Made by a program: the position numbers and the translations under genes
The notes under the pieces: model-generated
The model's database searches: none
What the model was told of the DNA's origin: nothing
Seen by the model: the letters and a program-made list of their open reading frames with translations, nothing else
Part shown: one piece after another, positions 8,283-17,171 of the stretch
Numbering within the stretch: the stretch's first letter is position 1
Layout: each line of letters begins with the position of its first letter
NCBI RefSeq assembly: GCF_001984575.1
Contig: NZ_LZNS01000001.1
Span: forward strand, 2,900,872-2,964,871
DNA length: 64,000 nt
Origin: Streptomyces sp. MP131-18
Lineage (GTDB): Bacteria; Actinomycetota; Actinomycetes; Streptomycetales; Streptomycetaceae
Reading direction: 5' to 3'

Positions 8283-9233
8283 TCAGGCCACTTGGCAGCG
8301 CAGGGGTTCGCCCGCGAGGGCGCGGGCGGCTTCGTCCGCGGCGAGGCGCTGGAGGGCGTCGAGTGACTCGGTCGAGTAGAACGCTGCGTGCGGGGTGAGG
8401 AGCACGTTGGGCAGGCCGCGCAGCGGCGAGTCCGCCGGCAGCGGCTCGGGGTCGAACACGTCGAGGGCCGCCGCCGCCACATGGCCGGTGCGCAGGGCGT
8501 CGGCCAGGGCGGCGGTGTCGACGAGGGCGCCGCGCGAGGTGTTGACGAGGACGGCCCCCGGCCGCATGCGGGCGATGTTCCGCGGGCCGATCAGGTGGTG
8601 GGTGCCCGGGGTGGCGGGGGCGTGGAGTGACACGGCGTGGGACCGGGCCAGCAGCTCGGGCAGGTCGACGAACTCGGGGTCCTCCGGCCCGCCGGCGGGG
8701 TCGGCGAAGGGGTCGGTGGCCAGGACGTGGAAGCCGAACGTGCGGAGCCTGGCGTGAACGGCGCGGCCGATCTGGCCGGTGCCGACGAGCCCGACGGTGG
8801 TGGCGGCGAAGCTGGGCAGCGGCCCGGCGTCGCCGGGGGCGCACCAGCCGTGGTCGCGGATGGCCCGGTCGTAGACGGACAGCCGCCGCAGCAGCGCGAG
8901 CAGGGCGGCGGTGGCGTGGTCGGCGACGGTGTCGGTGCCGTAGTCGGGCACGTTGGCGACGCGGACGCCGAGGGAGCGGGCGGCACTCACATCGACGTTG
9001 TCGTAGCCGATGCCGTAACGGATGACGGTGGCGCCGGGCTTCAGGGCGGCCAGGACGGGCCGCGTCATCGGGGCGAAGTTGACGAAGGCGACGTCGGCGC
9101 CGCGGACGGCGCCGACGGTCTCGTCCTCGGTGGTGCAGTGGTGCTCGGCGAAGTCCGCCGCGAAGCGGGCGGCGACCGCCCGTTCGTGGCGGACATCGCC
9201 GAACGCCTGGTCGGTGACGATGACTCGGCTCAC
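8283..9233 (-). CDS. D-2-hydroxyacid dehydrogenase (PGDH/CtBP-like)
   Basis: A 316-residue NAD-dependent D-2-hydroxyacid dehydrogenase. The Rossmann motif is GLVGTGQIGRAVHARL followed by a distal Asp (ATDPF). The catalytic Arg is in VNTSRGALVDT, the Glu in FDPEPLP and the His in LTPHAAFYS. It probably oxidises a hydroxyacid or reduces a keto acid made by the cluster. The GTG start overlaps the stop of the FAH-family gene (GTGA), so the two are coupled. It is the last gene of the eleven-gene leftward cluster. Substrate is not predictable from sequence. Confidence 0.9.
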   Translation of the reverse strand: MSRVIVTDQAFGDVRHERAVAARFAADFAEHHCTTEDETVGAVRGADVAFVNFAPMTRPVLAALKPGATVIRYGIGYDNVDVSAARSLGVRVANVPDYGTDTVADHATAALLALLRRLSVYDRAIRDHGWCAPGDAGPLPSFAATTVGLVGTGQIGRAVHARLRTFGFHVLATDPFADPAGGPEDPEFVDLPELLARSHAVSLHAPATPGTHHLIGPRNIARMRPGAVLVNTSRGALVDTAALADALRTGHVAAAALDVFDPEPLPADSPLRGLPNVLLTPHAAFYSTESLDALQRLAADEAARALAGEPLRCQVA

Positions 9234-10405
9234 AGCAGACCCCGGCCGGCGAGGTTGGCCATGAGCGCGCGGATGCCGAACGTCCAGGGCGGCGCCTGCT
9301 CGCTGTGCGCGACGGTGTTCACCAGCGTGCCGAGGCGCGGCGCGGAGATCCGTACCACGTCGCCGAGGTGGTGGGTGAAGCCCTCGCCGGGGGCGTCGCG
9401 GTCGTGCGTGGGCGCGAACATCGTTCCGGTGAACAGCATGATCCCGTCCGGGTACTGGTGGAGCGCGCCGGTGGTCTGGGCGACCAGGTCCAGGGGGTCG
9501 CGGCTGATCTCGCCGAGCGAGCTGCCGCTCTCCAGGGTGAAGCCGTCGGTGCCGGTGATGGTCAGGGAGATGTCCAGGGCCCGCGCGTCGTCGATGGTGA
9601 AGCCGTCGTCGAAGAGGCGGATGAACGGCCCGAGGGAGCACGAGGCGTTGTTGTCCTTGGCCTTGCCGAGCAGCAGGGCGCTGCGCCCCTCGACGTCCCG
9701 CAGGTTGACGTCGTTGCCGAGGGTGGCGCCGACGGCCCGGCCGCGGGAGTCGACGGCGAGGACGAGTTCGGGCTCCGGGTTGTTCCACGTGGAGCGGCTC
9801 CAGATGCCGACGTCGGCGCCGACGCCGACCGCGGAGAGCACCGGGGCCTTGGTGAAGACCTCCGCGTCGGGGCCGATGCCGACCTCCAGGTACTGCGACC
9901 ACAGGCCCTCCGCGATCAGCACCTCCTTGGCGCGCGCGGCGGTCTCCGAGCCGGGCACGAGGTCGCCGATGTGGCCGCCGATGACCTCGCGCACCCGCGA
10001 GCGCACCGCGGCGGCACGCGCCCGGTCGCCCGCGGCGCGCTCCTCGATGACCCGTTCGATCATGCTGCGGACGAACGTGACGCCGCACGCCTTCAGCACC
10101 TGGAGGTCGCAGGGCGCGAGGTAGTGCGGCACGTCGCGGCGGCCGGTGAGGGTGGCGTGCAGCACGTCGGCGGCGGGCCAGGTCCGCGCGGCGGGCGCGG
10201 TGGCGGCGAACGCGGCCGGGTCGGGGTGGTCGAGCAGGTCGGCGACGGTGGGGGCGAGCGGGGTGAGATCGGCGAGCTCCCCGCCGCGCAGGACGGCGAC
10301 CGAGGGGCCGCCGTCCTGCGGGTCGTGCAGGCGGGCTATGAGGACGGCGCGGTCGGCGTCCTCGGGGAGTATCGCGGCGGAGTGGTCGATCAGGTTCATG
10401 GTCAT
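9230..10405 (-). CDS. Fumarylacetoacetate hydrolase (FAH) family protein
   Basis: A 391-residue FAH-family protein. The C-terminal two thirds hold the metal-binding FAH fold (EPELVLAVDSRGRAVGATLGNDVN, SCSLGPFIRLFDDG). The long N-terminal domain is like 2-keto-3-deoxy-sugar-acid dehydratases and 2,4-diketo-3-deoxy-acid hydrolases rather than the 210-residue catabolic type. This points to sugar-acid breakdown, by family resemblance only. ATG 10405 precedes MTMNLIDH. It overlaps both neighbours by 4 nt. Confidence 0.85.
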   Translation of the reverse strand: MTMNLIDHSAAILPEDADRAVLIARLHDPQDGGPSVAVLRGGELADLTPLAPTVADLLDHPDPAAFAATAPAARTWPAADVLHATLTGRRDVPHYLAPCDLQVLKACGVTFVRSMIERVIEERAAGDRARAAAVRSRVREVIGGHIGDLVPGSETAARAKEVLIAEGLWSQYLEVGIGPDAEVFTKAPVLSAVGVGADVGIWSRSTWNNPEPELVLAVDSRGRAVGATLGNDVNLRDVEGRSALLLGKAKDNNASCSLGPFIRLFDDGFTIDDARALDISLTITGTDGFTLESGSSLGEISRDPLDLVAQTTGALHQYPDGIMLFTGTMFAPTHDRDAPGEGFTHHLGDVVRISAPRLGTLVNTVAHSEQAPPWTFGIRALMANLAGRGLL

Positions 10406-10917
10406 GACTCCGTTACGGCGTGACGGCGGGCCAGTTCACGGTAGTGGGTGGCGTTGCGGCGGATGTCGGCGATTTCTTCCGCGGTCAGCTCGCGGCGCAC
10501 CTTCCCCGGTACGCCCGCGACGAGCGAGCCGGGCGGCACCCGGGTGCCCGCCAGGAGGACGGTGCCCGCGGCGATCAGCGAACCGCGGCCGACGTGCGCC
10601 CCGTTGAGCAGCACGGCGCCCATGCCGATCAGCACGTCGTCCTCGATGGTGCAGCCGTGCACGACGGCGCGGTGCCCGATGGAGACGCCGGCGCCGACGA
10701 GGGCGGGGAATCCGGGGTCGGCGTGCAGCACGCAGCCGTCCTGGACGTTGCTGCCGGGGCCGATGTCGATGCGTTCCGCGTCGGCGCGGACGACGGACCC
10801 GTACCAGAGGCCGGCGTCCTGCCCGACGCGCACGGCGCCGATGACGGTCGCGCCGGGTGCCAGCCAGGCGCCGGGGGCGAGTTCGGGGTGGTGGCCTTCG
10901 AAGGGGCGCACGGTCAT
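10402..10917 (-). CDS. Gamma-carbonic anhydrase-like hexapeptide-repeat protein
   Basis: A 171-residue left-handed beta-helix protein built of hexapeptide repeats, in the gamma-carbonic anhydrase/PaaY/YrdA group. The conserved GSNVQDGCVLHADPGFP and IGHRAVVHGCTIEDDVLIGMGA carry the three zinc-ligand histidines. Relatives in catabolic clusters include PaaY-like thioesterases acting on CoA esters, which would fit the CoA-transferase and enoyl-CoA hydratase here, but that is inference. Start ATG 10917 overlaps the amidohydrolase stop (ATGA). Confidence 0.85.
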   Translation of the reverse strand: MTVRPFEGHHPELAPGAWLAPGATVIGAVRVGQDAGLWYGSVVRADAERIDIGPGSNVQDGCVLHADPGFPALVGAGVSIGHRAVVHGCTIEDDVLIGMGAVLLNGAHVGRGSLIAAGTVLLAGTRVPPGSLVAGVPGKVRRELTAEEIADIRRNATHYRELARRHAVTES

Positions 10918-11795
10918 GGGGTCTGCACTCCGTACCATCGGGCGGCGGTGGCGCCGCGGATCTGGGCGAGGCCGTCCTGTCCGACCCCTGCCCGGGACAG
11001 TACGGCGGTGAGGTCGGCCAGCGCGCCCCCGTAGTCGCGGCGCAGCAGCACCACCGGCCAGTTGCTCGCCAGCATCAGCCGCTCGGGCCCGAACACCTCG
11101 ACGGCATGCGCCACGTACGGCAGCAGCGCGTCGGCGTCCCAGCGCGGCCAGGCGGTCAGCACGTCGATGCCGACGGACACCTTCAGCGCGACCCCGGGCT
11201 GCGCGGCGAGTGCGGCCAGGCGGGCGGCCCACGGCGCGCGGTCGCCGGTCTCGACCGGAGGGCGGGCGAGGTGGTCGACGACGATGCGCAGCTCGGGAAC
11301 GGCCTCGGCGAGTGCGGTGATGTTGCGGACCTGTTCCGGGGTGAGGGGGACGACGTCCCAGGTCAGGCCGCGGTCGGCGAGCTCGCGGAAGAGGGCGAGT
11401 GGCCCGGGAGCGGTGAGCCAGTCCAGCGGGTCGCGGGCGACGAGGGCGCGCACGCCGCGCAGCAGCGGGTGGGTGAACCGCGCCAGTTCCGCGCGCGCCG
11501 CGTCGGGCGCGGCGAGCGGCAGCCAGCCGACGACGGCGGCCACGTAGTCGGCTGCCTGCGTGGCGTAGGCGGCGAGGCGGTCGTTCTCCTCCTCGGTGTC
11601 CACGGACTGGACGAGCACGGTGGCGTCGACGCCCGCGGCAGCCAGTTCGGCCCGCAGGTCCGCCGGGTCGTAGTCGCGCTCGATGGAGTGGTGTTCTGCC
11701 GTGCGCCACGCCTGGTGCTGGCGCGCGACGCGCCAGAAGTGGTGGTGGGAGTCGATGACGGGCGCCGCGGCGGCGACGGACGGGTCTGCGGTCAT
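10914..11795 (-). CDS. Amidohydrolase-2 family hydrolase (sugar lactonase-like)
   Basis: A 293-residue TIM-barrel metal hydrolase of the COG3618 amidohydrolase group, which includes L-fuconolactonase, L-rhamnonolactonase and 2-pyrone-4,6-dicarboxylate lactonase. The N-terminal metal motif is VIDSHHHFW. A central His is in IVVDHLARPP and the C-terminal Asn/Asp position is in LMLASNWPV. A lactonase that hydrolyses an aldonolactone is the best guess and agrees with the adjacent FAH-family enzyme. Its ATG overlaps the enoyl-CoA hydratase stop by one base. Confidence 0.82.
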   Translation of the reverse strand: MTADPSVAAAAPVIDSHHHFWRVARQHQAWRTAEHHSIERDYDPADLRAELAAAGVDATVLVQSVDTEEENDRLAAYATQAADYVAAVVGWLPLAAPDAARAELARFTHPLLRGVRALVARDPLDWLTAPGPLALFRELADRGLTWDVVPLTPEQVRNITALAEAVPELRIVVDHLARPPVETGDRAPWAARLAALAAQPGVALKVSVGIDVLTAWPRWDADALLPYVAHAVEVFGPERLMLASNWPVVLLRRDYGGALADLTAVLSRAGVGQDGLAQIRGATAARWYGVQTP

Positions 11796-12580
11796 CAGCG
11801 GCCTTCCCAGCGGGGCGTGCGGTGGTCGAGGAAGGCGCGGACGCCTTCGGCGAAGTCGGCGCTGCCGTAGGTGCGGCGCAGCAGGTCGTCGGTGTCGGCG
11901 GGCGCGGTCGCGGCGAGCAGCCGCCGGTCGGTCTCCTTGACGGCGGCCAGCGTCAACGGGGCTGAGGTGACGAGCCGTTCGACGAGGGCCGCGGCGTGCT
12001 CGTCCAGCTCCCCGCGGGGGACGACGCGGTGCACGAAGCCCGCGGTGCGGGCCTCCTCGGCGGCCAGCGTTTCGGCGGTGAGCAGCATCGCCATGGTGCG
12101 CCCGGCGCCGAGGCGGTCCTTCAGCCGGGCGATGACGGGCGCGGGCAGGCAGTTGCCGAGGGTGCGCGCGATAGGCGCGCCGAACACGGCGTCCGGGGTG
12201 GCGAGCAGCACGTCGCAGGCGGCGGCCAGGGCGAGGCCGCCGCCCACCGCGGGGCCTTCGACGACGCCGAGCAGGGGCGCGCGCAGGCGCAGCAGCCGGT
12301 CGAGGACGCGGCCGACGCGCCGCTCGTAGTCGAGGCCGTCACGGCCGGCGTTGCCGTGGGCGCCGAACGCCGTGAAGTGCCTGATGTCGGTGCCCGCGGC
12401 GAACGCCCGGCCGCCCGCGCCGCGCAGCACCACGGCGCGCACGCCCGGCTCGTCGGCGACGTCGCACGCCTGGGCGAGCTGGTCGTACATGGGGAAGGTG
12501 AGGGCGTTGCGCCGCTCGGGGTTGGACAGCGTGATGCGGACGCATGCGCCGTCGCGCACGGCCAGGACCTCGCCGTTCAC
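11795..12580 (-). CDS. Enoyl-CoA hydratase/isomerase
   Basis: A 261-residue crotonase-fold protein. The oxyanion-hole segments are visible in GGRAFAAGTDIRHF and GPAVGGGLALAAACD. It would hydrate, isomerise or cleave an acyl-CoA formed by the CoA-transferase immediately upstream, whose stop lies directly before this ATG. The second catalytic acid position (APIARTLGNCLP) is not the Glu of true enoyl-CoA hydratases, so another crotonase reaction is possible. Cytoplasmic. Confidence 0.85.
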   Translation of the reverse strand: MNGEVLAVRDGACVRITLSNPERRNALTFPMYDQLAQACDVADEPGVRAVVLRGAGGRAFAAGTDIRHFTAFGAHGNAGRDGLDYERRVGRVLDRLLRLRAPLLGVVEGPAVGGGLALAAACDVLLATPDAVFGAPIARTLGNCLPAPVIARLKDRLGAGRTMAMLLTAETLAAEEARTAGFVHRVVPRGELDEHAAALVERLVTSAPLTLAAVKETDRRLLAATAPADTDDLLRRTYGSADFAEGVRAFLDHRTPRWEGR

Positions 12581-13828
12581 TTACGCCTCCTCGCCGTCGG
12601 GCCGACGCGCCGGTTGCCCGCGCCGTTCCCCGCGCCGTTCCCCGCCCGGGACCCCGCGCCTGATCTCCGCGAGCACTTCCTCGGTGTGCTCGCCGATGAG
12701 CGGCGGGTGCCTGCGGAGGGTCGCGGGGCTCGCGCCGAGCGTCAGCGGCGGGCCGAGCACCTTCACGCGCCCCGCCACCGGGTGGTCCATCTCCCGGACC
12801 AGGCCACGGGCCTTGACGTGCGGGTCCTCGTCGAGGACCTGCGCGTAGTCGAGGATCGGCCCCGCCGGGACGCCCGCGGCGAGCAGGGCGTCCACCCAGG
12901 CCGCGGTGTCGTCGTCGGCCAGCCGTTCCTCCAGCAGCGCGGCCAGCTCGTCGCGGTGGTCCATGCGGTCCATGTTGGTGGCGAACCGCGGGTCGTCGGC
13001 CAGGTGTTCCAGACCGAGCGCGCCGCAGAGCCCGTGCCACAGGCGCTGGTTGTTCGCGCCGACGGTGAGGTGGCCGTCGCGGGTGCGCAGGGCCTGGTAC
13101 GGGCCGGACATGCGGTTGGCGGAGCCGAGGGGGGCCGGGGGCTCGCCGGTCGCCCAGTACTCGGTGGACTCCCACACCGACATGGCGATGATCGCCTCGT
13201 ACAGGGAGGTCTCCACGCACTGGCCGCGGCCGGTGCGCTGCCGGTAGAGGCAGGCGGCGAGGATGCCGCCGACCATCAGCAGCCCGGCGCCGAGGTCGCC
13301 GACGGGCAGCCCGTTCTTGACGGGCCGGCCGCCGGGCTCGCCGGTGACGCTCATCGCGCCGGTCATGCCCTGCGCGATCAGGTCGTAGCCGGGGCGCTGC
13401 GCGTAGGGGCCGCTGCTGCCGAAGCCGGAGACGCTGGCGTAGATGAGCCCGGGGTTGAGGGCGGACAGGGTCTCGTAGTCGGCGCCGAGGCGTTCGGCGA
13501 CGCCAGGCCGCCAGTTGTGCACGACGATGTCGGCCGTGCGCACCAGGTCGTGCAGGTCGGCCAGGCCCTGCTCGGTCTTGAGGTCGAGGCAGACGCTCCG
13601 CTTGTTGCGGTTGAGGGCGAAGAACGCGGTGGAGTCGCGCCCTTCACCGGTCTCGCCCCAGGAGTGGCGGGTCTGGTCGCCGCCGCCCGGGTTCTCGACC
13701 TTGATGACGTCCGCGCCGAGGTCGGCGAGGATCATGGTGCAGTACGGCCCGGCCATGACCTGGGTCAGGTCGACGACGCGCAGGCCGGCGAGCGCGGCGT
13801 CGCCGTCGGGGTCCGTCCGGTCGTTCAT
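12581..13828 (-). CDS. CaiB/BaiF family CoA-transferase
   Basis: A 415-residue class III CoA-transferase. The N-terminus reads LRVVDLTQVMAGPYCTMILADLGADVIKVE and the catalytic Asp is in LPVGDLGAGLLM near residue 172. It transfers CoA between carboxylic acids without an intermediate thiol ester, here probably activating the cluster substrate or a breakdown product. It is adjacent to the enoyl-CoA hydratase with no gap. Three copies of a 9-bp repeat (GATCGGCGT/C, 13843-13869) sit just upstream of its start. The last 20 residues are Arg-rich. Confidence 0.92.
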   Translation of the reverse strand: MNDRTDPDGDAALAGLRVVDLTQVMAGPYCTMILADLGADVIKVENPGGGDQTRHSWGETGEGRDSTAFFALNRNKRSVCLDLKTEQGLADLHDLVRTADIVVHNWRPGVAERLGADYETLSALNPGLIYASVSGFGSSGPYAQRPGYDLIAQGMTGAMSVTGEPGGRPVKNGLPVGDLGAGLLMVGGILAACLYRQRTGRGQCVETSLYEAIIAMSVWESTEYWATGEPPAPLGSANRMSGPYQALRTRDGHLTVGANNQRLWHGLCGALGLEHLADDPRFATNMDRMDHRDELAALLEERLADDDTAAWVDALLAAGVPAGPILDYAQVLDEDPHVKARGLVREMDHPVAGRVKVLGPPLTLGASPATLRRHPPLIGEHTEEVLAEIRRGVPGGERRGERRGQPARRPDGEEA

Positions 13829-13908
13829 GGTGCTCTCCGTGTGATCGGCGCGATCGGCGTGATCGGCGTGCGGGGGGTGCGGGGGGCGGCGTGGCCGCCT
13901 GGGCGGTT

Positions 13909-15231
13909 TCAGGAGGCGAGGCCGGCGTTGGCCTCGGCGAAAAAGGTGTCGACGGCCTCCGGGACGGTCGCGCTGCCGAAGGCGACGTCGTCGTAGGCGC
14001 GGGTGAACGCGGATTCGAAGACCGCCATGTAGCCGGGCGGGTAGAGGACGATCGGCGGATCGTTCTCGACGATGTCCTGGTAGAGGGTCAGCTCCCGCTT
14101 CTTCAGGTCGGGCAGCTCCGGATCGTCCAGCTGGCGCTGGAGCAGGCGCGTGTTGGTGACGGCGCCGTTGTCCGAGGCGTAGATGTCGCCGCTGCGCTCG
14201 TCGTTGGCCCAGAAGTCGATGAACGCGGCGGCGGTGGGCACGTTGCCGCAGTTGCGCGGGATCGCCATACCGGAGGTGATCAGCACGTTGCCGGGGCCGG
14301 CGGGGCCGCCGGGCAGCGGCAGCGTCGTCAGCCGCTGGCCCTCGCCCGCGCCGTCGAGGGTGCCCTGCGCGGGGGTGAGGGCGTTGCCCGGCCGGTTGTC
14401 GCTGAGGACGTCACCCTGCGCGAGGTAGCCGGCCTCGGGCGAGGTCGGCTCCTCGGAGTTGGCGGCGGGCGAGTTGGTCAGGCCCTCCTCGGTGATGTCC
14501 TGCCACATCTGCCAGTACTCCGTCAACAGCTCCTTGGAGAACCCGAGCTGATTGCCGTCGAACATGTTCTCGCCGCGGCCCTGGACGTAGGCGATGAAGA
14601 AGTTGGGCAGTCCGCCGCGCAGTGAGGTGGCGGCGATGTCGTCGGGCAGGCCCGCGTCGGCCCGGCGCAGGAAGTCGATGTAGTCCTCCCAGTCGTAGCC
14701 GGGCGCCGGCAGCGGGGCGCCGGCCTCCTCGGCCAGCGTCTCGTTGACCATCAGGGCGTCGTAGGCCGCGCCGGTCGGCAGCATGTAGAGCTTGCCGTCG
14801 GGCCCGCGGCCGGTGTCCAGGACGGCCTCGGGGATGTCGCTGACGTCGATCGCGCCGGACTCGATCATCGGATCGAGGGGCAGCAGCGCGTCGCGGTCGG
14901 TGAAGTCGCCGAGCGTGCGCGCCTGGAGCTGGGTGACGCAGGGCATGTTCCGGCCCGCGCCCTGGACGTTCAGGCGCTTGAAGTAGTTGCCGAAGTCGGC
15001 GGCCTCGCGCTTCACGCCGGCCCCGGGGAACTCCGCCTCGAAGGCGTCGGCGACCGCGTTGGTGCGTTCGTTGCGCGAGGCGGAGCCCCACCAGGAGAAC
15101 CGGATGTCGCCGGAGACCTCGCCCTGGCCGCGCAGTTCGTCCTCGGTGTGGTCGGGCAGGCTCTGGCCGCAGGCCGTCAGCAGGGTCAGCAGGCCGGCGG
15201 TGGCGAGGGCCGCCGCGGAGCGGATTCTCAT
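13909..15231 (-). CDS. ABC sugar-type solute-binding lipoprotein
   Basis: A 440-residue extracellular solute-binding protein of family 1 (SBP_bac_1). The signal peptide ends in a lipobox, LLTAC, with the modified Cys at residue 21, so it is anchored outside the membrane. The mature part has typical cluster-1 segments (DIRFSWWGS, FIDFWANDE). It delivers the substrate to the two permeases encoded next. Family members bind mono- or oligosaccharides or glycerol phosphates. An 80-bp gap separates it from the CoA-transferase downstream. Confidence 0.93.
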   Translation of the reverse strand: MRIRSAAALATAGLLTLLTACGQSLPDHTEDELRGQGEVSGDIRFSWWGSASRNERTNAVADAFEAEFPGAGVKREAADFGNYFKRLNVQGAGRNMPCVTQLQARTLGDFTDRDALLPLDPMIESGAIDVSDIPEAVLDTGRGPDGKLYMLPTGAAYDALMVNETLAEEAGAPLPAPGYDWEDYIDFLRRADAGLPDDIAATSLRGGLPNFFIAYVQGRGENMFDGNQLGFSKELLTEYWQMWQDITEEGLTNSPAANSEEPTSPEAGYLAQGDVLSDNRPGNALTPAQGTLDGAGEGQRLTTLPLPGGPAGPGNVLITSGMAIPRNCGNVPTAAAFIDFWANDERSGDIYASDNGAVTNTRLLQRQLDDPELPDLKKRELTLYQDIVENDPPIVLYPPGYMAVFESAFTRAYDDVAFGSATVPEAVDTFFAEANAGLAS

Positions 15232-15241
15232 GATCGTGTCC

Positions 15242-16153
15242 TCACTTCAGCCCGCTGGTGGCGATGCCCTCGACCAGCAGCTTCTGGGCGGCGATGAAGA
15301 AGCCGAGCACCGGCACGAGGGAGAGCGTCGACATGGCGAACAGGGAGCCGTAGGCCGACTGGCCGGTGGCGTCGAGGAACGACGCGAGGCCCTGCGACAC
15401 GGTCCAGGTGCCGGGCTCGGTCAGGTAGAGCATGGGGCCGAGGAAGTCGTTCCAGGTATTGATGAACGTGAACAGGGCGGTGGTGCCGAACGCCGGGATG
15501 GACAGCGGCACGATCACCCGGCGGAAGATGCCCCAGTGGCCGCAGCCGTCGATACGCGCGGCGTCGTCGAGGCTGCGCGGCAGGGCACGGATGAACTGCA
15601 CCATCAGGAAGATGAAGAACGCGTCCGTGGCCATGACCTTGGGCACGACGAGCGGCAGGAAGGAGTTCACCCAGCCGAGCTGATTGAACAGGATGTACTG
15701 CGGGACGAGCGTGACGTGGTACGGCAGCAGCAGGGTGCCGATGACCAGCGCGAACAGCGTCTTCTTGAAGCGGAAGTCGAGCCGGGCGAACGCGTAGGCC
15801 GTCAGGGAGCAGCTGATCAGGTTGCCGGCGATGCACAGCACGGTCAGCGTCAGCGAGTTGAAGAAGAAGCGGGAGAAGTTCAGCTGGTCGCCGCCGGTCC
15901 AGCCGTCGCGGTAGTTGTCGGTGGTGAAGTCGCCGGTGAACAGGCCGAGGGTGCTGAAGACCTGGTTGTCCGGGCGGAAGGAGGCGCCGACCATCCACAG
16001 CAGCGGGTAGAGCATCAGCACCAGCGTGATGATCATGACGCTGTGTTTGACCAGCGCGCGCAGCAGCGGGCTGCGCGTGGGCCGGTTACCGAAGAGCAGC
16101 CGGCGCGGGCGGCGCGGGGGCGCGGCCCGGGGCGTGGGCGTGGTCGTGGTCAT
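15242..16153 (-). CDS. Carbohydrate ABC transporter permease (MalG type)
   Basis: A 303-residue permease with six predicted membrane helices. The EAA loop that docks the ATPase is DDAARIDGCGHWGIFRRVI. ATG 16153 overlaps the stop of the upstream permease (ATGA); the long frame before it is not coding. The binding-protein gene follows after 10 nt. There is no ATPase gene in the cluster, so the system probably shares the multitask ATPase MsiK, as most Streptomyces sugar importers do. Confidence 0.93.
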   Translation of the reverse strand: MTTTTPTPRAAPPRRPRRLLFGNRPTRSPLLRALVKHSVMIITLVLMLYPLLWMVGASFRPDNQVFSTLGLFTGDFTTDNYRDGWTGGDQLNFSRFFFNSLTLTVLCIAGNLISCSLTAYAFARLDFRFKKTLFALVIGTLLLPYHVTLVPQYILFNQLGWVNSFLPLVVPKVMATDAFFIFLMVQFIRALPRSLDDAARIDGCGHWGIFRRVIVPLSIPAFGTTALFTFINTWNDFLGPMLYLTEPGTWTVSQGLASFLDATGQSAYGSLFAMSTLSLVPVLGFFIAAQKLLVEGIATSGLK

Positions 16154-17130
16154 CGTTCGTCTCCGTAGTGGACCCAGTACCGGGAGCTGAGGAAGAGGAG
16201 CCCGGTGAACACCGCGAGCCCGAGGACCAGCACCCAGGCCATCGCCGCCGCGTAGCCCATGTTGAGCTGGGCGAAGCCCTGTTCGTAGAGGTAGAGCGTG
16301 TAGAAGAGGGTCGAGTCCGAGGGGCCGCCGGTGCCGTTGCTGACGACGTAGGCGCCGGTGAACGCCTGGAAGGCGTTGACGACGCTCAGCAGCAGGTTGA
16401 AGAACACCAGCGGCGACAGCATCGGCAGTGTGACGCTGCGGAAGCGGCGCACGGGTCCGGCGCCGTCCACGGCCGCCGCGTCGTACAGCTCCTGCGGGAT
16501 CTGGCGCAGCCCGGCGAGGAAGATGACCATGGCGGAGCCGAACGTCCAGACCTGGAGCACCACGATCGTGTAGAGCGCGGAGCCCGGGTCGCCGACCCAG
16601 CTGCCGTGGTCGATGCCGACGGCGGCCAGCGCCTTGTTGACGATGCCCTCCTCGCCGAAGATCTGGCGCCACAGCGCCGCGACGGCGACGCTGCCACCGA
16701 TGAGCGACGGCATGTAGAACAGCGCCCGGTAGCCCGTCAGGAACCGCATGCCGCGGTTGAGCAGCATCGCGAGGCCCAGCGAGACGGCCAGCAGCAGCGG
16801 CACCGACCACAGGACGTAGGTCAGTGTCACGTCCACCGAGTCGAAGAACCGCGGGTCCGTGGTGAACATGCGCCGGAAGTTGTCCAGGCCGATCCACTCG
16901 GGGGCGCTGGACAGGTCGTACCTGGTGAACGCCAGATAGAGGGAGAACAGCATCGGGCCGATCGTGAAAACGGCCATCCCGATGAGCCAGGGGGTGAGGA
17001 ACGCGTAGGCGGCCCGGTTGTCCCCCGCGGCGCGCCGGCCGCGTCCGCGGACGGCTATGGGCTGCTGTGTCGCGGGCCGGGGGAGCCGTTCGGCGGCTCT
17101 CCCGGCCCCGCCCGCAACGTTTTCCTTCAT
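16150..17130 (-). CDS. Carbohydrate ABC transporter permease (MalF type)
   Basis: A 326-residue permease, the partner of the MalG-type subunit. Six helices start at YAFLTPWLIGMAVFTIGP. The EAA loop is YDAAAVDGAGPVRRFRSVT. ATG 17130 is well supported by GGAGG seven bases upstream. The positively charged N-terminal 40 residues are cytoplasmic. It lies 41 nt after the beta-hydroxyacid dehydrogenase, in the same transcription unit. Confidence 0.93.
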   Translation of the reverse strand: MKENVAGGAGRAAERLPRPATQQPIAVRGRGRRAAGDNRAAYAFLTPWLIGMAVFTIGPMLFSLYLAFTRYDLSSAPEWIGLDNFRRMFTTDPRFFDSVDVTLTYVLWSVPLLLAVSLGLAMLLNRGMRFLTGYRALFYMPSLIGGSVAVAALWRQIFGEEGIVNKALAAVGIDHGSWVGDPGSALYTIVVLQVWTFGSAMVIFLAGLRQIPQELYDAAAVDGAGPVRRFRSVTLPMLSPLVFFNLLLSVVNAFQAFTGAYVVSNGTGGPSDSTLFYTLYLYEQGFAQLNMGYAAAMAWVLVLGLAVFTGLLFLSSRYWVHYGDER

Positions 17131-17171
17131 CGCAAAACCTCCGCAGGGGCGTTGGTGCGGCTCGCGGCGCG

